From Candidatus Berkiella cookevillensis (GTDB lineage Bacteria > Pseudomonadota > Gammaproteobacteria > Berkiellales > Berkiellaceae): a stretch of DNA of 64,000 bases. Of the stretch, positions 1 through 8,013 are shown piece after piece. The translations under genes were made by a program, and so were the position numbers. The notes below the pieces were generated by a model, which worked only from the letters and a program-made list of their open reading frames with translations, was not told the DNA's origin and ran no database searches. The DNA lies in NCBI RefSeq assembly GCF_001431315.2, contig NZ_LKHV02000001.1:1798001-1862000 (forward strand). Reading direction: 5' to 3'. The stretch's first letter is position 1. The number at the start of each line of letters is the position of its first letter.

Positions 1-175
1 GATCATTCTCAACCGCCCGGGTTACAGCATCGATGATGTAGCTAGTTCGGTCAGAATGTGGACGCAGCTTGACAGCTTTATCTAAAAGAGCGAGATGTTT
101 AACCGGATATTTTAAGTTAACGACCTTTTTTTGAGCCAGTTTTTTATTTTGCGGACTCTTACGTGCAGATTCCAT
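1..175 (-). CDS. Partial ribbon-helix-helix DNA-binding protein (antitoxin-like)
   Basis: The reading frame starts at an ATG at 175 (minus strand), preceded by an AGGTAA Shine-Dalgarno-like stretch, and runs off the window edge after 58 residues. After a basic N-terminus (MESARKSPQNKKLAQKK) comes a short beta-strand-like stretch (VVNLKYPV), then two predicted helices (HLALLDKAVKL and SYIIDAVTRAVE). This is the layout of ribbon-helix-helix proteins such as DUF1778/CopG-type antitoxins. A toxin gene, if present, would lie beyond the window start. The upstream DNA carries repeated palindromes, which fits autoregulation. The fold is inferred from pattern only, and the C-terminus cannot be seen. 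Confidence 0.6.
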   Translation of the reverse strand, partial: MESARKSPQNKKLAQKKVVNLKYPVKHLALLDKAVKLRPHSDRTSYIIDAVTRAVEND

Positions 176-185
176 AAAATTACCT

Positions 186-274
186 ATGTATACGTTGTAT
201 ATATGATAAATATATACCATGATGTATACGTTGTATATATGATAAATATATACCATGATGTATACGTTGTATAC
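186..274. promoter_or_regulatory. Tandem 36-bp repeat of palindromes, candidate operator
   Basis: Two full copies of a 36-bp unit begin at 186 and 222, and a third partial copy begins at 258. Each unit contains an inverted repeat (GTATATAT, 5-nt spacer, ATATATAC; at 197-217 and 233-253). The last partial unit ends in a perfect palindrome, GTATACGTTGTATAC (260-274). The block lies 11 nt upstream of the ribbon-helix-helix start codon. Repeated short palindromes directly before such a gene are typical of cooperative autorepressor operators. That role is inferred. Confidence 0.55.
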
Positions 275-662
275 ACCACTTATCAAATAATAATCTTGCA
301 CCCACACATTTTTACAGGGTATTTGGTGCTGTACTTTTGCTCAAAATTTTAATTAATATATTGATTTTTATAATATTTTAAACAGAGATCCTGCTAATGA
401 AGGTAATGTGAATAAGAAAGGGAGTAACATCACCCGCATATTACCTCCTTAATTCTGTTATTACCCTCTTTCTTAAAAAAATTTTGCGAGCTTTTTGCCG
501 AATACAGATATTTTGGCTTTGCTATGACATCAAGAATTATATTTAAAATTAACTTAAGCCCTTTGATAGCGCATAACTACTACAACCAAGACAAAATAAT
601 TAGGCCTAGTTTGACAGTAATCTCTCTGAATGCTTTAATCCCTTCATTTTTAGGAGAAAAAG
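275..662. other. Intergenic stretch with imperfect inverted repeats
   Basis: No convincing gene is present. Around 395-476 there are two interleaved imperfect inverted repeats (AAGAAAGGGAGTAA near 415 against TTACCCTCTTTCTT near 460; AAGGTAAT near 400 against ATTACCTCCTT near 445), followed by a run of A. They could form alternative hairpins, perhaps terminating leftward transcription. The rest is plain AT-rich sequence. Confidence 0.35.
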
Positions 663-1049
663 ATGGGATTAACTAGAATATCTCGATAGAATTTATTTTT
701 ACATTCTTCTGATAAGAATAAAGCAATCAAAATCGTTAAAGAATTTCTCAAACAGAATGAGAATATCAAGCCAACCAGTGAAATTGAGTATTCAGATTAC
801 AAAAAACTTAAGGGCATTAAAGTAAGCTTTACCTGCCATCATACTGCCCCTTCATGGTCTGAACTTGCCTATGATTTAATACTAACAACTCAAACTTCAG
901 CTAGAGGATTGATACTGACTGGTTCAATTGATGAGGCTGTAGATATTTTTTCAAATAATGTATCTGGCGCAAAAGGAGTGATTGAATCACTCGGCATGGT
1001 TTGTAGTCGAGTGGATTATTCAGTAGAAAATGATATCTGTAACCAATAA
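663..1049 (+). pseudogene. Small unrecognised gene interrupted by an early in-frame TAG
   Basis: An ATG at 663 follows a strong ribosome binding site (TTTTTAGGAGAAAAAG). The frame reads MGLTRISR and meets TAG at 687-689. It then stays open in the same frame for another 119 codons to TAA at 1047-1049, with ordinary protein-like composition (for example KAIKIVKEFLKQNE and SARGLILTGSIDEAVDIFSN). No ATG is available just after the stop. The simplest reading is a recently inactivated gene of about 128 codons. I do not recognise the family. A sequencing error or stop readthrough are other possibilities. Confidence 0.5.
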
Positions 1050-1091
1050 GCTTATATACGTGGCTGTCCCAGGTAATGTTCTCGTTGCTAT

Positions 1092-1217
1092 TCAAAGAGA
1101 GGCACTTTACGACAGGAGATTTTCAAGGTAAAAATTTAAAAAATCCATCTGCTCACTAACGTGAGCTTCTTCCCTTGATATCAAGGGAAGAAAACCATTC
1201 ACTTCGTTCATTTTCTT
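1092..1217. repeat. Dispersed multi-hairpin repeat, family B, copy 1
   Basis: This stretch closely matches 26871-27018. Shared blocks include TCAAAGAGAGGCACTTTA, AAAAAATCCATCTGCTCACT and CATTCACTTCGTTCATTT. It forms a GCTCAC/GTGAGC hairpin (1151-1166) and a perfect 22-bp palindrome at 1169-1190 (arms CTTCCCTTGAT and ATCAAGGGAAG). The hairpins are kept in the other copy, so the element appears conserved as a structure. Confidence 0.7.
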
Positions 1218-1307
1218 ACTGAAATATGGATGCTCTATACCTTATAGAATCAAAAAAAGTAGAACCACCTGCAATTATAAAGTAAACTGCAGAATGTTCA
1301 ACTTTAG

Positions 1308-1326
1308 AGAACCTGCGGTTCTTTTG
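1308..1326 (+). terminator. Hairpin with short T tract
   Basis: AGAACC-TGC-GGTTCT followed by TTT forms a small stem-loop resembling a weak intrinsic terminator on the plus strand. It lies directly beyond the stop codon of the leftward carrier gene, and the stem may serve both directions. Confidence 0.4.
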
Positions 1327-1327
1327 C

Positions 1328-2158
1328 TTAAATTTTTGGTTTTAAGTAATTACTTACACGCTGATTAACTTCGCCCATAATCATCACCGCTGAAGCAACT
1401 CGGCTCATTCGCCAAACGCTGCCTTTGTACATACCTGAAATCCCCTCTTTTCTGAGCTTCTCTTTTGCAAGTGCCCAAAGTGGTAATGGGGATCCAGTTT
1501 GCTGTGCCGTTTTCAAAGTATCCCAAGGTTGTGAAAGCACGCCGACAGCAACGCCTGCAACGGCACCACCCGCCATACTCGCTTGTCCTTCAGACATCAA
1601 TTGTGAAAATCGCTCTTTCATATAGGGGGCAGCAAAGCCATAGCCAACTGTAAACTTTGCATCACGTATTGCAGTGCCAGCCATCCCTCGTCCAAAACCT
1701 TTCAAACCTTCATTCGCATATATATGTTTCATCGTAGCAAAAAAGCCGCGCTCTGGCGTTTGTTGAGTCATGATAAGTTCAGTAGGGCCACTTATGGTTG
1801 CAGAGAATCCGCCACCCACTGCATTATAAGCGATCTTTTCCATCTCTGTAGGCGGATTATGGTCATCATGACGAAAAGTGCTAATCGCAGCCACAGTACC
1901 TACTTGCATCGCAGTCACCGGAATTGTAGAGGACATGTTAGGAAGCCATCCACGATACAATACGCTTGGATTGAAAGTAAATTTCTCTTTTGGAGGAATA
2001 CGATCATCCTGGTAGCGTGTTTTTAAAGTCCAAAATGGATGATCAATAAGCACCTCAACAGCACCTGCAATTCCACCACTCGCTAATGAAGACCCCAAAA
2101 TACTTTTTTTCTCTTGTAATGAATCTGAGTCTGACTTAAATTCAGGACCATTTTGCAT
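1328..2158 (-). CDS. Mitochondrial carrier family protein
   Basis: A protein of 276 residues with the threefold repeat of the eukaryotic mitochondrial carrier family, which exchanges metabolites such as nucleotides across membranes. The signature PX[DE]XX[KR] recurs as PFWTLK (about residue 41), PTELIM (124) and PWDTLK (210), spaced 83-86 residues apart. The companion matrix-side motif appears as EGLKGFGRG and EGISGMYKG. The first copy has Trp for the acidic residue and the second has Met for the basic one, so the salt-bridge network is partly altered. I chose the ATG at 2158, ten codons inside the longest frame, because AGGAG lies just before it. In bacteria such proteins are mainly known from intracellular pathogens (LncP of Legionella is a secreted carrier). 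A host-directed role is inferred; the substrate cannot be read. Confidence 0.9.
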   Translation of the reverse strand: MQNGPEFKSDSDSLQEKKSILGSSLASGGIAGAVEVLIDHPFWTLKTRYQDDRIPPKEKFTFNPSVLYRGWLPNMSSTIPVTAMQVGTVAAISTFRHDDHNPPTEMEKIAYNAVGGGFSATISGPTELIMTQQTPERGFFATMKHIYANEGLKGFGRGMAGTAIRDAKFTVGYGFAAPYMKERFSQLMSEGQASMAGGAVAGVAVGVLSQPWDTLKTAQQTGSPLPLWALAKEKLRKEGISGMYKGSVWRMSRVASAVMIMGEVNQRVSNYLKPKI

Positions 2159-2251
2159 GATAAGACTCCTACGAATATTTAAATTCATATTTAAAAGATA
2201 AATATACGCAAAAAAATTGCGAACAATTTATTTGCTTAAACTATGATCAAT

Positions 2252-2396
2252 TATAGTCACAGCACATGAGTTTTACCCGCAAGGGGCACTGTCGGGTAGG
2301 CGTCAAGCCTCGAGCAACCTTCGTTCCCATATTAGTACATGAGGATTGCGAGAGGGCGAAGACAACACCCCCGAAAAATCATGTGCGAAGACTATA
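2252..2396 (+). repeat. Dispersed structured element, family A, copy 1
   Basis: The ends pair (TATAGTC..CACATGA with TCATGTG..GACTATA) around the conserved core containing AGGCGTCAAGCCT, CTCGAGCAACC and GTACATGAGGATTGCGAG. This copy carries about 18 extra nt near the 5' side (around 2275-2292), and its apical stem is degraded (CCTTCGTTCCC in place of CCGGAGTGTAC). It lies between two leftward genes and is antisense to them. Confidence 0.8.
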
Positions 2397-2397
2397 T

Positions 2398-2832
2398 TAT
2401 CTGGGCTGAGATCTGGCCTAACGAGGCGCAGATATATCACTCGATAGGCCGACTGCAGATGTGACTAAAATCACTAAAGAAATGAAAGCAGCAATACTAA
2501 AAACAGAAAAGGCTTCTGCTTTTTTAAAGTTATTGATGCTTATAGAATTCATATCAATTAATGCTATATGAGAAAAAGAATATTAGACGAGGCTAACATA
2601 CTCAATGCTATAATACAAGCCATCATGCTCTTGCTTCTGTTTTAATAGAAACCTTGATAATTTAAGCTGTAAATTCGAATTTCACTGTATTCTTAGCAAC
2701 AATATTAGTTAACAAGCTTGTTATGATTGCACGTACTATAAATATAATGATTTATTTTATATACCAGAAAGGGTTCTAGCAGTAAAAGACAAAGAAAAAA
2801 ATTTCTCTTGCTCTTTCACCTCAGAACCAGAA
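2398..2832. other. Intergenic stretch, nothing recognised
   Basis: This stretch of about 435 bp lies between the structured repeat and the hyfI-like stop codon. I see only short AT-rich frames and no clear promoter, terminator or RNA gene. It is downstream of the leftward hydrogenase-like operon. Confidence 0.5.
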
Positions 2833-3369
2833 TCATGGCTTTAGTGATGTGATGACTCTGCTAGGCTCTTTAAGCATTATCATGTTCAAAATTTCTTTCA
2901 AAATTTCATTTGGTTTTGGAGGGCATCCTTTGATGGTGGCATCCACTGGAATAACATTATTGACTGCGCCACGACAGGCATAATTTTCGCCAAAAATTCC
3001 ACCGCAACTGCCACAGTCGCCAAGTGCCACAACCCATTTAGGGTTAGGAACTGCCTGATACGCCTTTTTCAATGCTTGCTCCATGTTGACTGAAACAGGC
3101 CCTGTTACCAAGAGTATATCTGCATGTCGAGGGCTTGCCACAAAATGAAGCCCATAGCCTTCTATATTATGATATGGATTGTTTAACGCTTGTAATTCAA
3201 GCTCACAACCATTACAAGAGCCAGCATCAACATGACGGATCGCTAAAGAACGTCCAAATATTTTAAATATTTTCCGATGCAATACAGGTATTGTGTCAGT
3301 ATTTTGAAGTTCTGGAAGCGTCTTACTTTTTATACCTACCCGAAAAGTTTTTTGAAAAATTTTTATCAT
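2833..3369 (-). CDS. hyfI: Hydrogenase-4/NuoB-like small subunit (HyfI-like)
   Basis: A 178-residue member of the NuoB/HycG/HyfI family, the subunit carrying the [4Fe-4S] cluster next to the large subunit. The four cluster ligands are visible: CNGC (Cys52, Cys55), Cys119 in GDCGSCGG and Cys149 in GCPP. It is shorter than E. coli HyfI because it lacks an extended C-terminal tail. It is the last gene of the leftward hyfBCEFGI-like operon and starts 9 nt after its neighbour's stop. Because the partner large subunit has no Ni-Fe ligands, this cluster probably passes electrons to something other than protons, or only couples conformational change. The family call is firm; the role is inferred. Confidence 0.9.
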   Translation of the reverse strand: MIKIFQKTFRVGIKSKTLPELQNTDTIPVLHRKIFKIFGRSLAIRHVDAGSCNGCELELQALNNPYHNIEGYGLHFVASPRHADILLVTGPVSVNMEQALKKAYQAVPNPKWVVALGDCGSCGGIFGENYACRGAVNNVIPVDATIKGCPPKPNEILKEILNMIMLKEPSRVITSLKP

Positions 3370-3378
3370 ACAAATGCC

Positions 3379-4926
3379 TCACAAATCATGACCAGCATAA
3401 TTCAAATTAAATGATTTATTAATCAGAGGAAAATCAGCCACAATGTTGCCTAATACAGCAAGCTCAAGTGCCGGCCAATTCAAACTCGATGGATCGTGAG
3501 GATGTACGCGAGAGAGAAAATTATCTTTTCCTGTTTTAAGGGCAATAAATACCGCACCTCGAAATCCTTCAACCCAGCCATACCCCTCTTTATTAGCAGG
3601 GAGCTCATGAATATTAACCGCAATAATATCCTTTGTAATTTTAAGTTCATGCAAAATATGATTCAAAATACGAATGGATTCAAAAAGCTCACCAAATCGC
3701 ACCTCCGCACGTGCCCAAACATCTCCTTGTGATTTAATGATCTCATTTACTTTTAAATCAGTATAAGGAAAAGTAGGATTATGAACACGCTGATCACAAT
3801 GAATACCACTCGCACGTGCACAAAGACCCAAAACCTCTAAATCTTCCGCTTGGCTTTTATTTAGAATACCTGTCCCATTAAATCTATCTTGTACACCACC
3901 ATGTTGATCAATGATCTTCTTTAATTCTTGAATTTCATTTTTAATAATAGCCAACTCATCTCTGATTTGATCCAAAGCTTCATCATTGAGATCGGATTGG
4001 ACACCACCTGGTATAATCAAATCCATAAGGTATCGATGTCCAAAAATCAGATCATTGATACGCAACATATCTTCTTTTAATCTTGAAAAATGTGCCAAAC
4101 CAAAAGCAAAACCTGTATCATTTATTAAAGCACCAATATCACCCAAATGATTCATCATTCTTTCACGTTCAAGCAACAATGCTCTTATCCATAGTGCACG
4201 TTTGGGTGGTAAAATATCAGAAACTGTTTCAATTGCCATTGCATATGCCCAAGAAAAAGCCACCGTTGAATCACCGCTGATTCTACCAGCAAGCTTTGCT
4301 GCTTCAAAAAAATGAAGCTTTTCAAATCGCTTTTCTATTCCTTTATGCTTGTAACCTAATCGTGCTTCAAGACGCAAAATTTTCTCACCAACAACTTGAA
4401 AACGAAAATGTCCAGGCTCTATGATGCCTGCATGTATCGGCCCAACTGGAATCTCATGAACGCCCTGTCCAGAAACGCGCATGAAAGAATAAGGCCGAGT
4501 ACACTTTGTTATACCCTTCACTGATGAATCTTCTTTCTGTAATGGAAAATAATTGGTAGGCCATTTATGATGAGAAAGCCAAGATCTCTCATCTTTTGTC
4601 TGCATTGCTTTTATACCAAGTAAATCAAAAACAGCACGTTGCATACGATTTGCACTCGGAAAAATAGGTGTTAAATCTTGATAATGTGGATTGTGTGAAT
4701 CAAGATGCAATTTCAAAATAAGTAAATTTTCATTTAAATAAAATGTTATATTTAAGTAATATCTATCAACAATCTCTCCATTGTCTTCACCCCATAGACA
4801 CAACAGCTTAGCACCGGCCTCAATTAAATGAAGATAAATATTTTTGATATGATCGTTTGATACAATTGCTTTGTATATTTGAAAATCTTTTGAAACCCGC
4901 TGAAATTCTATGCCACTAAAATTCAT
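3379..4926 (-). CDS. hyfG: NuoCD/HyfG-like large subunit lacking Ni-Fe ligands
   Basis: A protein of 515 residues with a NuoC-like N-terminus (about 1-150) and a NuoD/[NiFe]-large-subunit-like remainder (VGPIHAGIIEPGHFRFQ; KHKGIEKR). In true group 4 hydrogenases a CxxC near the start of this domain and another at the C-terminus hold Ni-Fe. Here the first site reads GRISGDS with Ser217 and Ser220, and the last reads NLNYAGHDL with Asn509 and Gly512. All four metal ligands are gone, and the chain ends without a cleavable tail. No hydrogenase maturation genes are in view. This matches the energy-converting-hydrogenase-related (Ehr) complexes, evolutionary relatives of complex I with no hydrogenase site. 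The redox partner is unknown. Confidence 0.9.
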   Translation of the reverse strand: MNFSGIEFQRVSKDFQIYKAIVSNDHIKNIYLHLIEAGAKLLCLWGEDNGEIVDRYYLNITFYLNENLLILKLHLDSHNPHYQDLTPIFPSANRMQRAVFDLLGIKAMQTKDERSWLSHHKWPTNYFPLQKEDSSVKGITKCTRPYSFMRVSGQGVHEIPVGPIHAGIIEPGHFRFQVVGEKILRLEARLGYKHKGIEKRFEKLHFFEAAKLAGRISGDSTVAFSWAYAMAIETVSDILPPKRALWIRALLLERERMMNHLGDIGALINDTGFAFGLAHFSRLKEDMLRINDLIFGHRYLMDLIIPGGVQSDLNDEALDQIRDELAIIKNEIQELKKIIDQHGGVQDRFNGTGILNKSQAEDLEVLGLCARASGIHCDQRVHNPTFPYTDLKVNEIIKSQGDVWARAEVRFGELFESIRILNHILHELKITKDIIAVNIHELPANKEGYGWVEGFRGAVFIALKTGKDNFLSRVHPHDPSSLNWPALELAVLGNIVADFPLINKSFNLNYAGHDL

Positions 4927-4953
4927 ACGCTTAATATACTCTCATGATAGGGT

Positions 4954-6408
4954 TCAAAGGGATAGTAATTGTTTTGCCGTCTGATAATACCAATCTTTTA
5001 TAAAATCAGGCATATAAACACCTAATACAATCACAATAAAAATATGAATAAAAAATGGTATGAGTGAAGGTCTAAACTTAAGTTCTTTAACTTTAGATAT
5101 GCCAAAAACCATGCCTTGCACTTTAGAAAAAATAGCAGCAAACGCCACCGCCAATGAAATCAAAATAAGCGGCGCAGCCCACGGCTGTTCATTCATCGTG
5201 GTTGTGATAATTAAAAATTTACTTGTAAAGACACCAAAGGGAGGCATTCCTAAGATAGCAAGACTCCCCAGCATTAAACTCCATCCTATCAAAGGGCTTT
5301 GCTCAATAAGCCCTTGAATATGTTTAATTTTTTGACTGCCTGCTTTTTGTGCAGCGTGACCAACTGCCATAAAAATGGCTGATTTGGTTAATGAATGCAT
5401 CGTCATATGCAATAAAGCAGCAAAATTAGCAATAGGTGTACCCATTCCATAAGCAAAAGTAATCAAACCCATGTGCTCTATTGAAGAATAACTATACAAT
5501 CTTTTGATGTCCGTTTGTCGCAGAAGTATAAATGCTGCAACAATAATGCTTAATAAACCAAATGCCATAAGCGCATAACTTGGAAAGGCATTACCAATAG
5601 ACGGCTCAATTAAAATTTTACATCTCATAATCGCATAAAGCGCAACATTTAATAAAAGACCTGATAATATAGCAGATATCGGCGTTGGCCCCTCTGCATG
5701 TGCATCTGGCAGCCAATTATGAAGAGGCACTAATCCACATTTAGTGCCATAACCTATCAATATAAATACAAAAGCAATTGAACTGATATTGGGATCAATT
5801 TGACTTTTAATGGCATTTAAAGAGGTCCAAAACAAAGCATCACTGCCACTACCCAATACTTTTTCAGCAGCAAAGTAGATAAGTATTGTGCCAAGCAAAG
5901 CTTGGGAAATACCAACACTACAGAGAATAAAATATTTCCATGCAGCCTCAATAGATTCACGTGTTCTATAAAGGCTGATTAAGAGTACTGTTGACAAGGT
6001 AGCCCCTTCCATTGCCACCCATAATATACCTAAATTATTTGTCATTAATGATAACAGCATTGTACCGATAAAGATTTGATACATACTATGATAGAGCTGC
6101 AATCTCTTCGGAGATAAGTTTCTATGCGCCACTTCATTCTTCATATAGCAGCGACTAAATAATGCGGTGGTAAATCCTATAAATGCGGTCAAAAAAACGA
6201 TAGAAATATTAAATGAGTCAACATAGAACCATTGTCCCAAAGCCATCATCGAGCCATTTTTATTTATCTTGTATAAGAGCAACATCGAAAATAATGTTGT
6301 TAAAAATGACGATGCTATATTAAACAACTCAGCATAACGCTTGTGGCCTATCATTCCCAAAAGAATGCCACTCAAAAAAGGAATCATTAAAATTATTAAT
6401 ATAAGCAT
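4954..6408 (-). CDS. hyfF: NuoN/M-like antiporter subunit (HyfF-like)
   Basis: A membrane protein of 484 residues with about 13-14 helices from the Mrp-antiporter/NuoL-M-N family. The channel motif GTKCGLVPLHNWLPDAHAEG and the following PTPISAILSGLLLN are intact, as is the conserved Glu region (LWVAMEGATLSTV). A longer frame exists upstream, but its extra 32 residues overlap the preceding gene. The ATG at 6408 sits one base after that gene's TAA (TAA-A-ATG), so translation is probably coupled. It is one of the two putative proton- or sodium-pumping subunits of the complex. Confidence 0.88.
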   Translation of the reverse strand: MLILIILMIPFLSGILLGMIGHKRYAELFNIASSFLTTLFSMLLLYKINKNGSMMALGQWFYVDSFNISIVFLTAFIGFTTALFSRCYMKNEVAHRNLSPKRLQLYHSMYQIFIGTMLLSLMTNNLGILWVAMEGATLSTVLLISLYRTRESIEAAWKYFILCSVGISQALLGTILIYFAAEKVLGSGSDALFWTSLNAIKSQIDPNISSIAFVFILIGYGTKCGLVPLHNWLPDAHAEGPTPISAILSGLLLNVALYAIMRCKILIEPSIGNAFPSYALMAFGLLSIIVAAFILLRQTDIKRLYSYSSIEHMGLITFAYGMGTPIANFAALLHMTMHSLTKSAIFMAVGHAAQKAGSQKIKHIQGLIEQSPLIGWSLMLGSLAILGMPPFGVFTSKFLIITTTMNEQPWAAPLILISLAVAFAAIFSKVQGMVFGISKVKELKFRPSLIPFFIHIFIVIVLGVYMPDFIKDWYYQTAKQLLSL

Positions 6409-6409
6409 T

Positions 6410-7066
6410 TTATTTTTCTTTAAGATTTTCCAAATGATGGATATCAAGGCTATCAAATGATTGTCGAATATGGAGAAAAAATACACCAAAAATAATAGTT
6501 CCAATCAACACATCAAATGCAATTCCCAGCTCAATCGCAAAAGGCATTCCTTTGCTTGTACAAGTAGAAGTAAAGAGCAAACTCGTTTCTAAAGATATAA
6601 AGGCAATCGCTTGAGTAATAGCTTTTTTTCTGATGATAATCATCATTAAGGAAATAAGAACGCAAGATAAGGCAATTCCAAGTGTTGAACGCGTCAATCT
6701 TTCTGCATTTTCGCCGATGGGAAAAGAGAGCGTGAAACTAATGATAACTAAGCCAATCCCCACCAGCAAGATGGTTGGGATATTGTAATTTATTTCAATT
6801 TCATTAATGAGGCCAAGTTTGTTAATCACTCTATAGATAATATAAGGCAGAAGAAATACTTTTAGAATAACGGTAATCACGCATGAATAAATCATTGCGT
6901 TTTCTTTGGTTGAAAGTGCAATAAAAAACATACAACATGCTGAAAAAAACCCTTGCCAGCTCAACAAGTATATTTGATTACAAATTTTTCTCTGAAAAAG
7001 AAAAGCAAAGGTAATTAAAAGAATAAAACTGGATGAAAGATTAATGAGTTGTTCTGTCAAAGCCAT
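6410..7066 (-). CDS. hyfE: Hydrogenase-4 component E-like membrane subunit
   Basis: A protein of 218 residues, close to the 216 of E. coli HyfE, with about seven hydrophobic segments. Its C-terminal half resembles NuoK (short helices around FISLETSLLFTSTCTSKG and ELGIAFDVLIGTIIFGVFF). The start codon overlaps the stop of the upstream hyfC-like gene by one base (TAATG). It presumably links the antiporter-like subunit to the NuoH-like subunit inside the membrane arm. Confidence 0.85.
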   Translation of the reverse strand: MALTEQLINLSSSFILLITFAFLFQRKICNQIYLLSWQGFFSACCMFFIALSTKENAMIYSCVITVILKVFLLPYIIYRVINKLGLINEIEINYNIPTILLVGIGLVIISFTLSFPIGENAERLTRSTLGIALSCVLISLMMIIIRKKAITQAIAFISLETSLLFTSTCTSKGMPFAIELGIAFDVLIGTIIFGVFFLHIRQSFDSLDIHHLENLKEK

Positions 7067-8013
7067 TACGAAACCCTCAGTGTTAATAACAAATGAAGGA
7101 GGATACCTAAAACAGCAAGCAGAAAGCCTATAGATAGAAATTCTGTTACTCTAAAAATTCTTAATTTAGCCATTGTACTTTCAAGACAGACAATAAAAGT
7201 AGCGCCCAAAAATAACTTTATGACACAAGAGATAAGGCCGATGAAAAAACTTAAGGGTGTAATAGCAATGGGTATACCCCAAGGCATAAATATTGATATG
7301 CCAATCAGACTATAAATCACAAATTTAAGATCACAAGACCATTGAATAAGCGCTAAATGACGTCCAGAATACTCTAAAATCATCGCCTCATGAATCATGG
7401 TAAGCTCTAAGTGTGTTGATGGATTATCAACAGGCAAACGTGAATTTTCTGCAAGCATCACAATCAAAAAAGCAAAAAACATAAAGACAAGACTTGGATA
7501 AATCTGCAAGGGATGCGTAATGAGATAGGTTGATACAGTACTCAAAGAGGTAGAATTAGCAAGAAGCGATACACCAAAAAATATCATGAGCAAACAAGGC
7601 TCTGCTAGAAATGAGACAAACATTTCTCGCCTTGAGCCTAAATTTCCAAAAGACGTGCCAATATCCATTCCTGCAAGCGCAAGAAAAAATCTTGCAAATC
7701 CAAACAATCCTGCTAAAGCAATGAGATCTGCTGCGTTCGAAGCAAATAAATTTACAGAAAAAATGGGAATAAGCATCGCGGCAAAGACCATACACCCTAT
7801 TTGAATATAGGGTGTTACTCGATAAATAATAGATGCATGATGGGCAACCAAAGTTTCTTTTTGAAATAATTTTCGTAAATTTCTGTACGGTTGAAAAATG
7901 CCTGGCGCACTTTTATTTTGCAACCACAAACGGCAATTGTTTAACCATCCCATAACAAGTGGAGATATCATTAAAACAAATAGTGCTTGAAAAACGACTA
8001 ATACGATTTCCAT
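7066..8013 (-). CDS. hyfC: NuoH/HyfC-like membrane subunit
   Basis: A protein of 315 residues of the NuoH/HycD/HyfC family, the membrane anchor that joins the peripheral redox arm to the pumping arm. Visible hallmarks are PGIFQPYRNLRKLFQKE near the N-terminus, GMDIGTSFGNLGSRRE in the first loop and ENSRLPVDNPSTHLELTM in the conserved acidic loop. About eight membrane segments are apparent. It overlaps the upstream hyfB-like gene by 16 nt, which points to one polycistronic message. Confidence 0.9.
   Translation of the reverse strand: MEIVLVVFQALFVLMISPLVMGWLNNCRLWLQNKSAPGIFQPYRNLRKLFQKETLVAHHASIIYRVTPYIQIGCMVFAAMLIPIFSVNLFASNAADLIALAGLFGFARFFLALAGMDIGTSFGNLGSRREMFVSFLAEPCLLMIFFGVSLLANSTSLSTVSTYLITHPLQIYPSLVFMFFAFLIVMLAENSRLPVDNPSTHLELTMIHEAMILEYSGRHLALIQWSCDLKFVIYSLIGISIFMPWGIPIAITPLSFFIGLISCVIKLFLGATFIVCLESTMAKLRIFRVTEFLSIGFLLAVLGILLHLLLTLRVS

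Noticed and set aside
186-274. CRISPR-like array
   Set aside because: Units are directly adjacent with no spacers, only 2.4 copies, and each unit is internally palindromic. An operator fits better.
131-352. An open frame of 73 residues with repeated YVVYMINIYHDV
   Set aside because: It is a translation of the 36-bp palindromic repeat and overlaps the start of the opposite-strand gene; it has no ribosome binding site and no real protein character.
687-689. Amber codon read as pyrrolysine
   Set aside because: No pyl genes are visible and the amber site is at codon 9 of an unknown small gene; simple inactivation is more likely.
3379-4926. Functional Ni-Fe hydrogenase
   Set aside because: All four metal ligands are replaced (Ser217, Ser220, Asn509, Gly512) and no hyp genes are in view.
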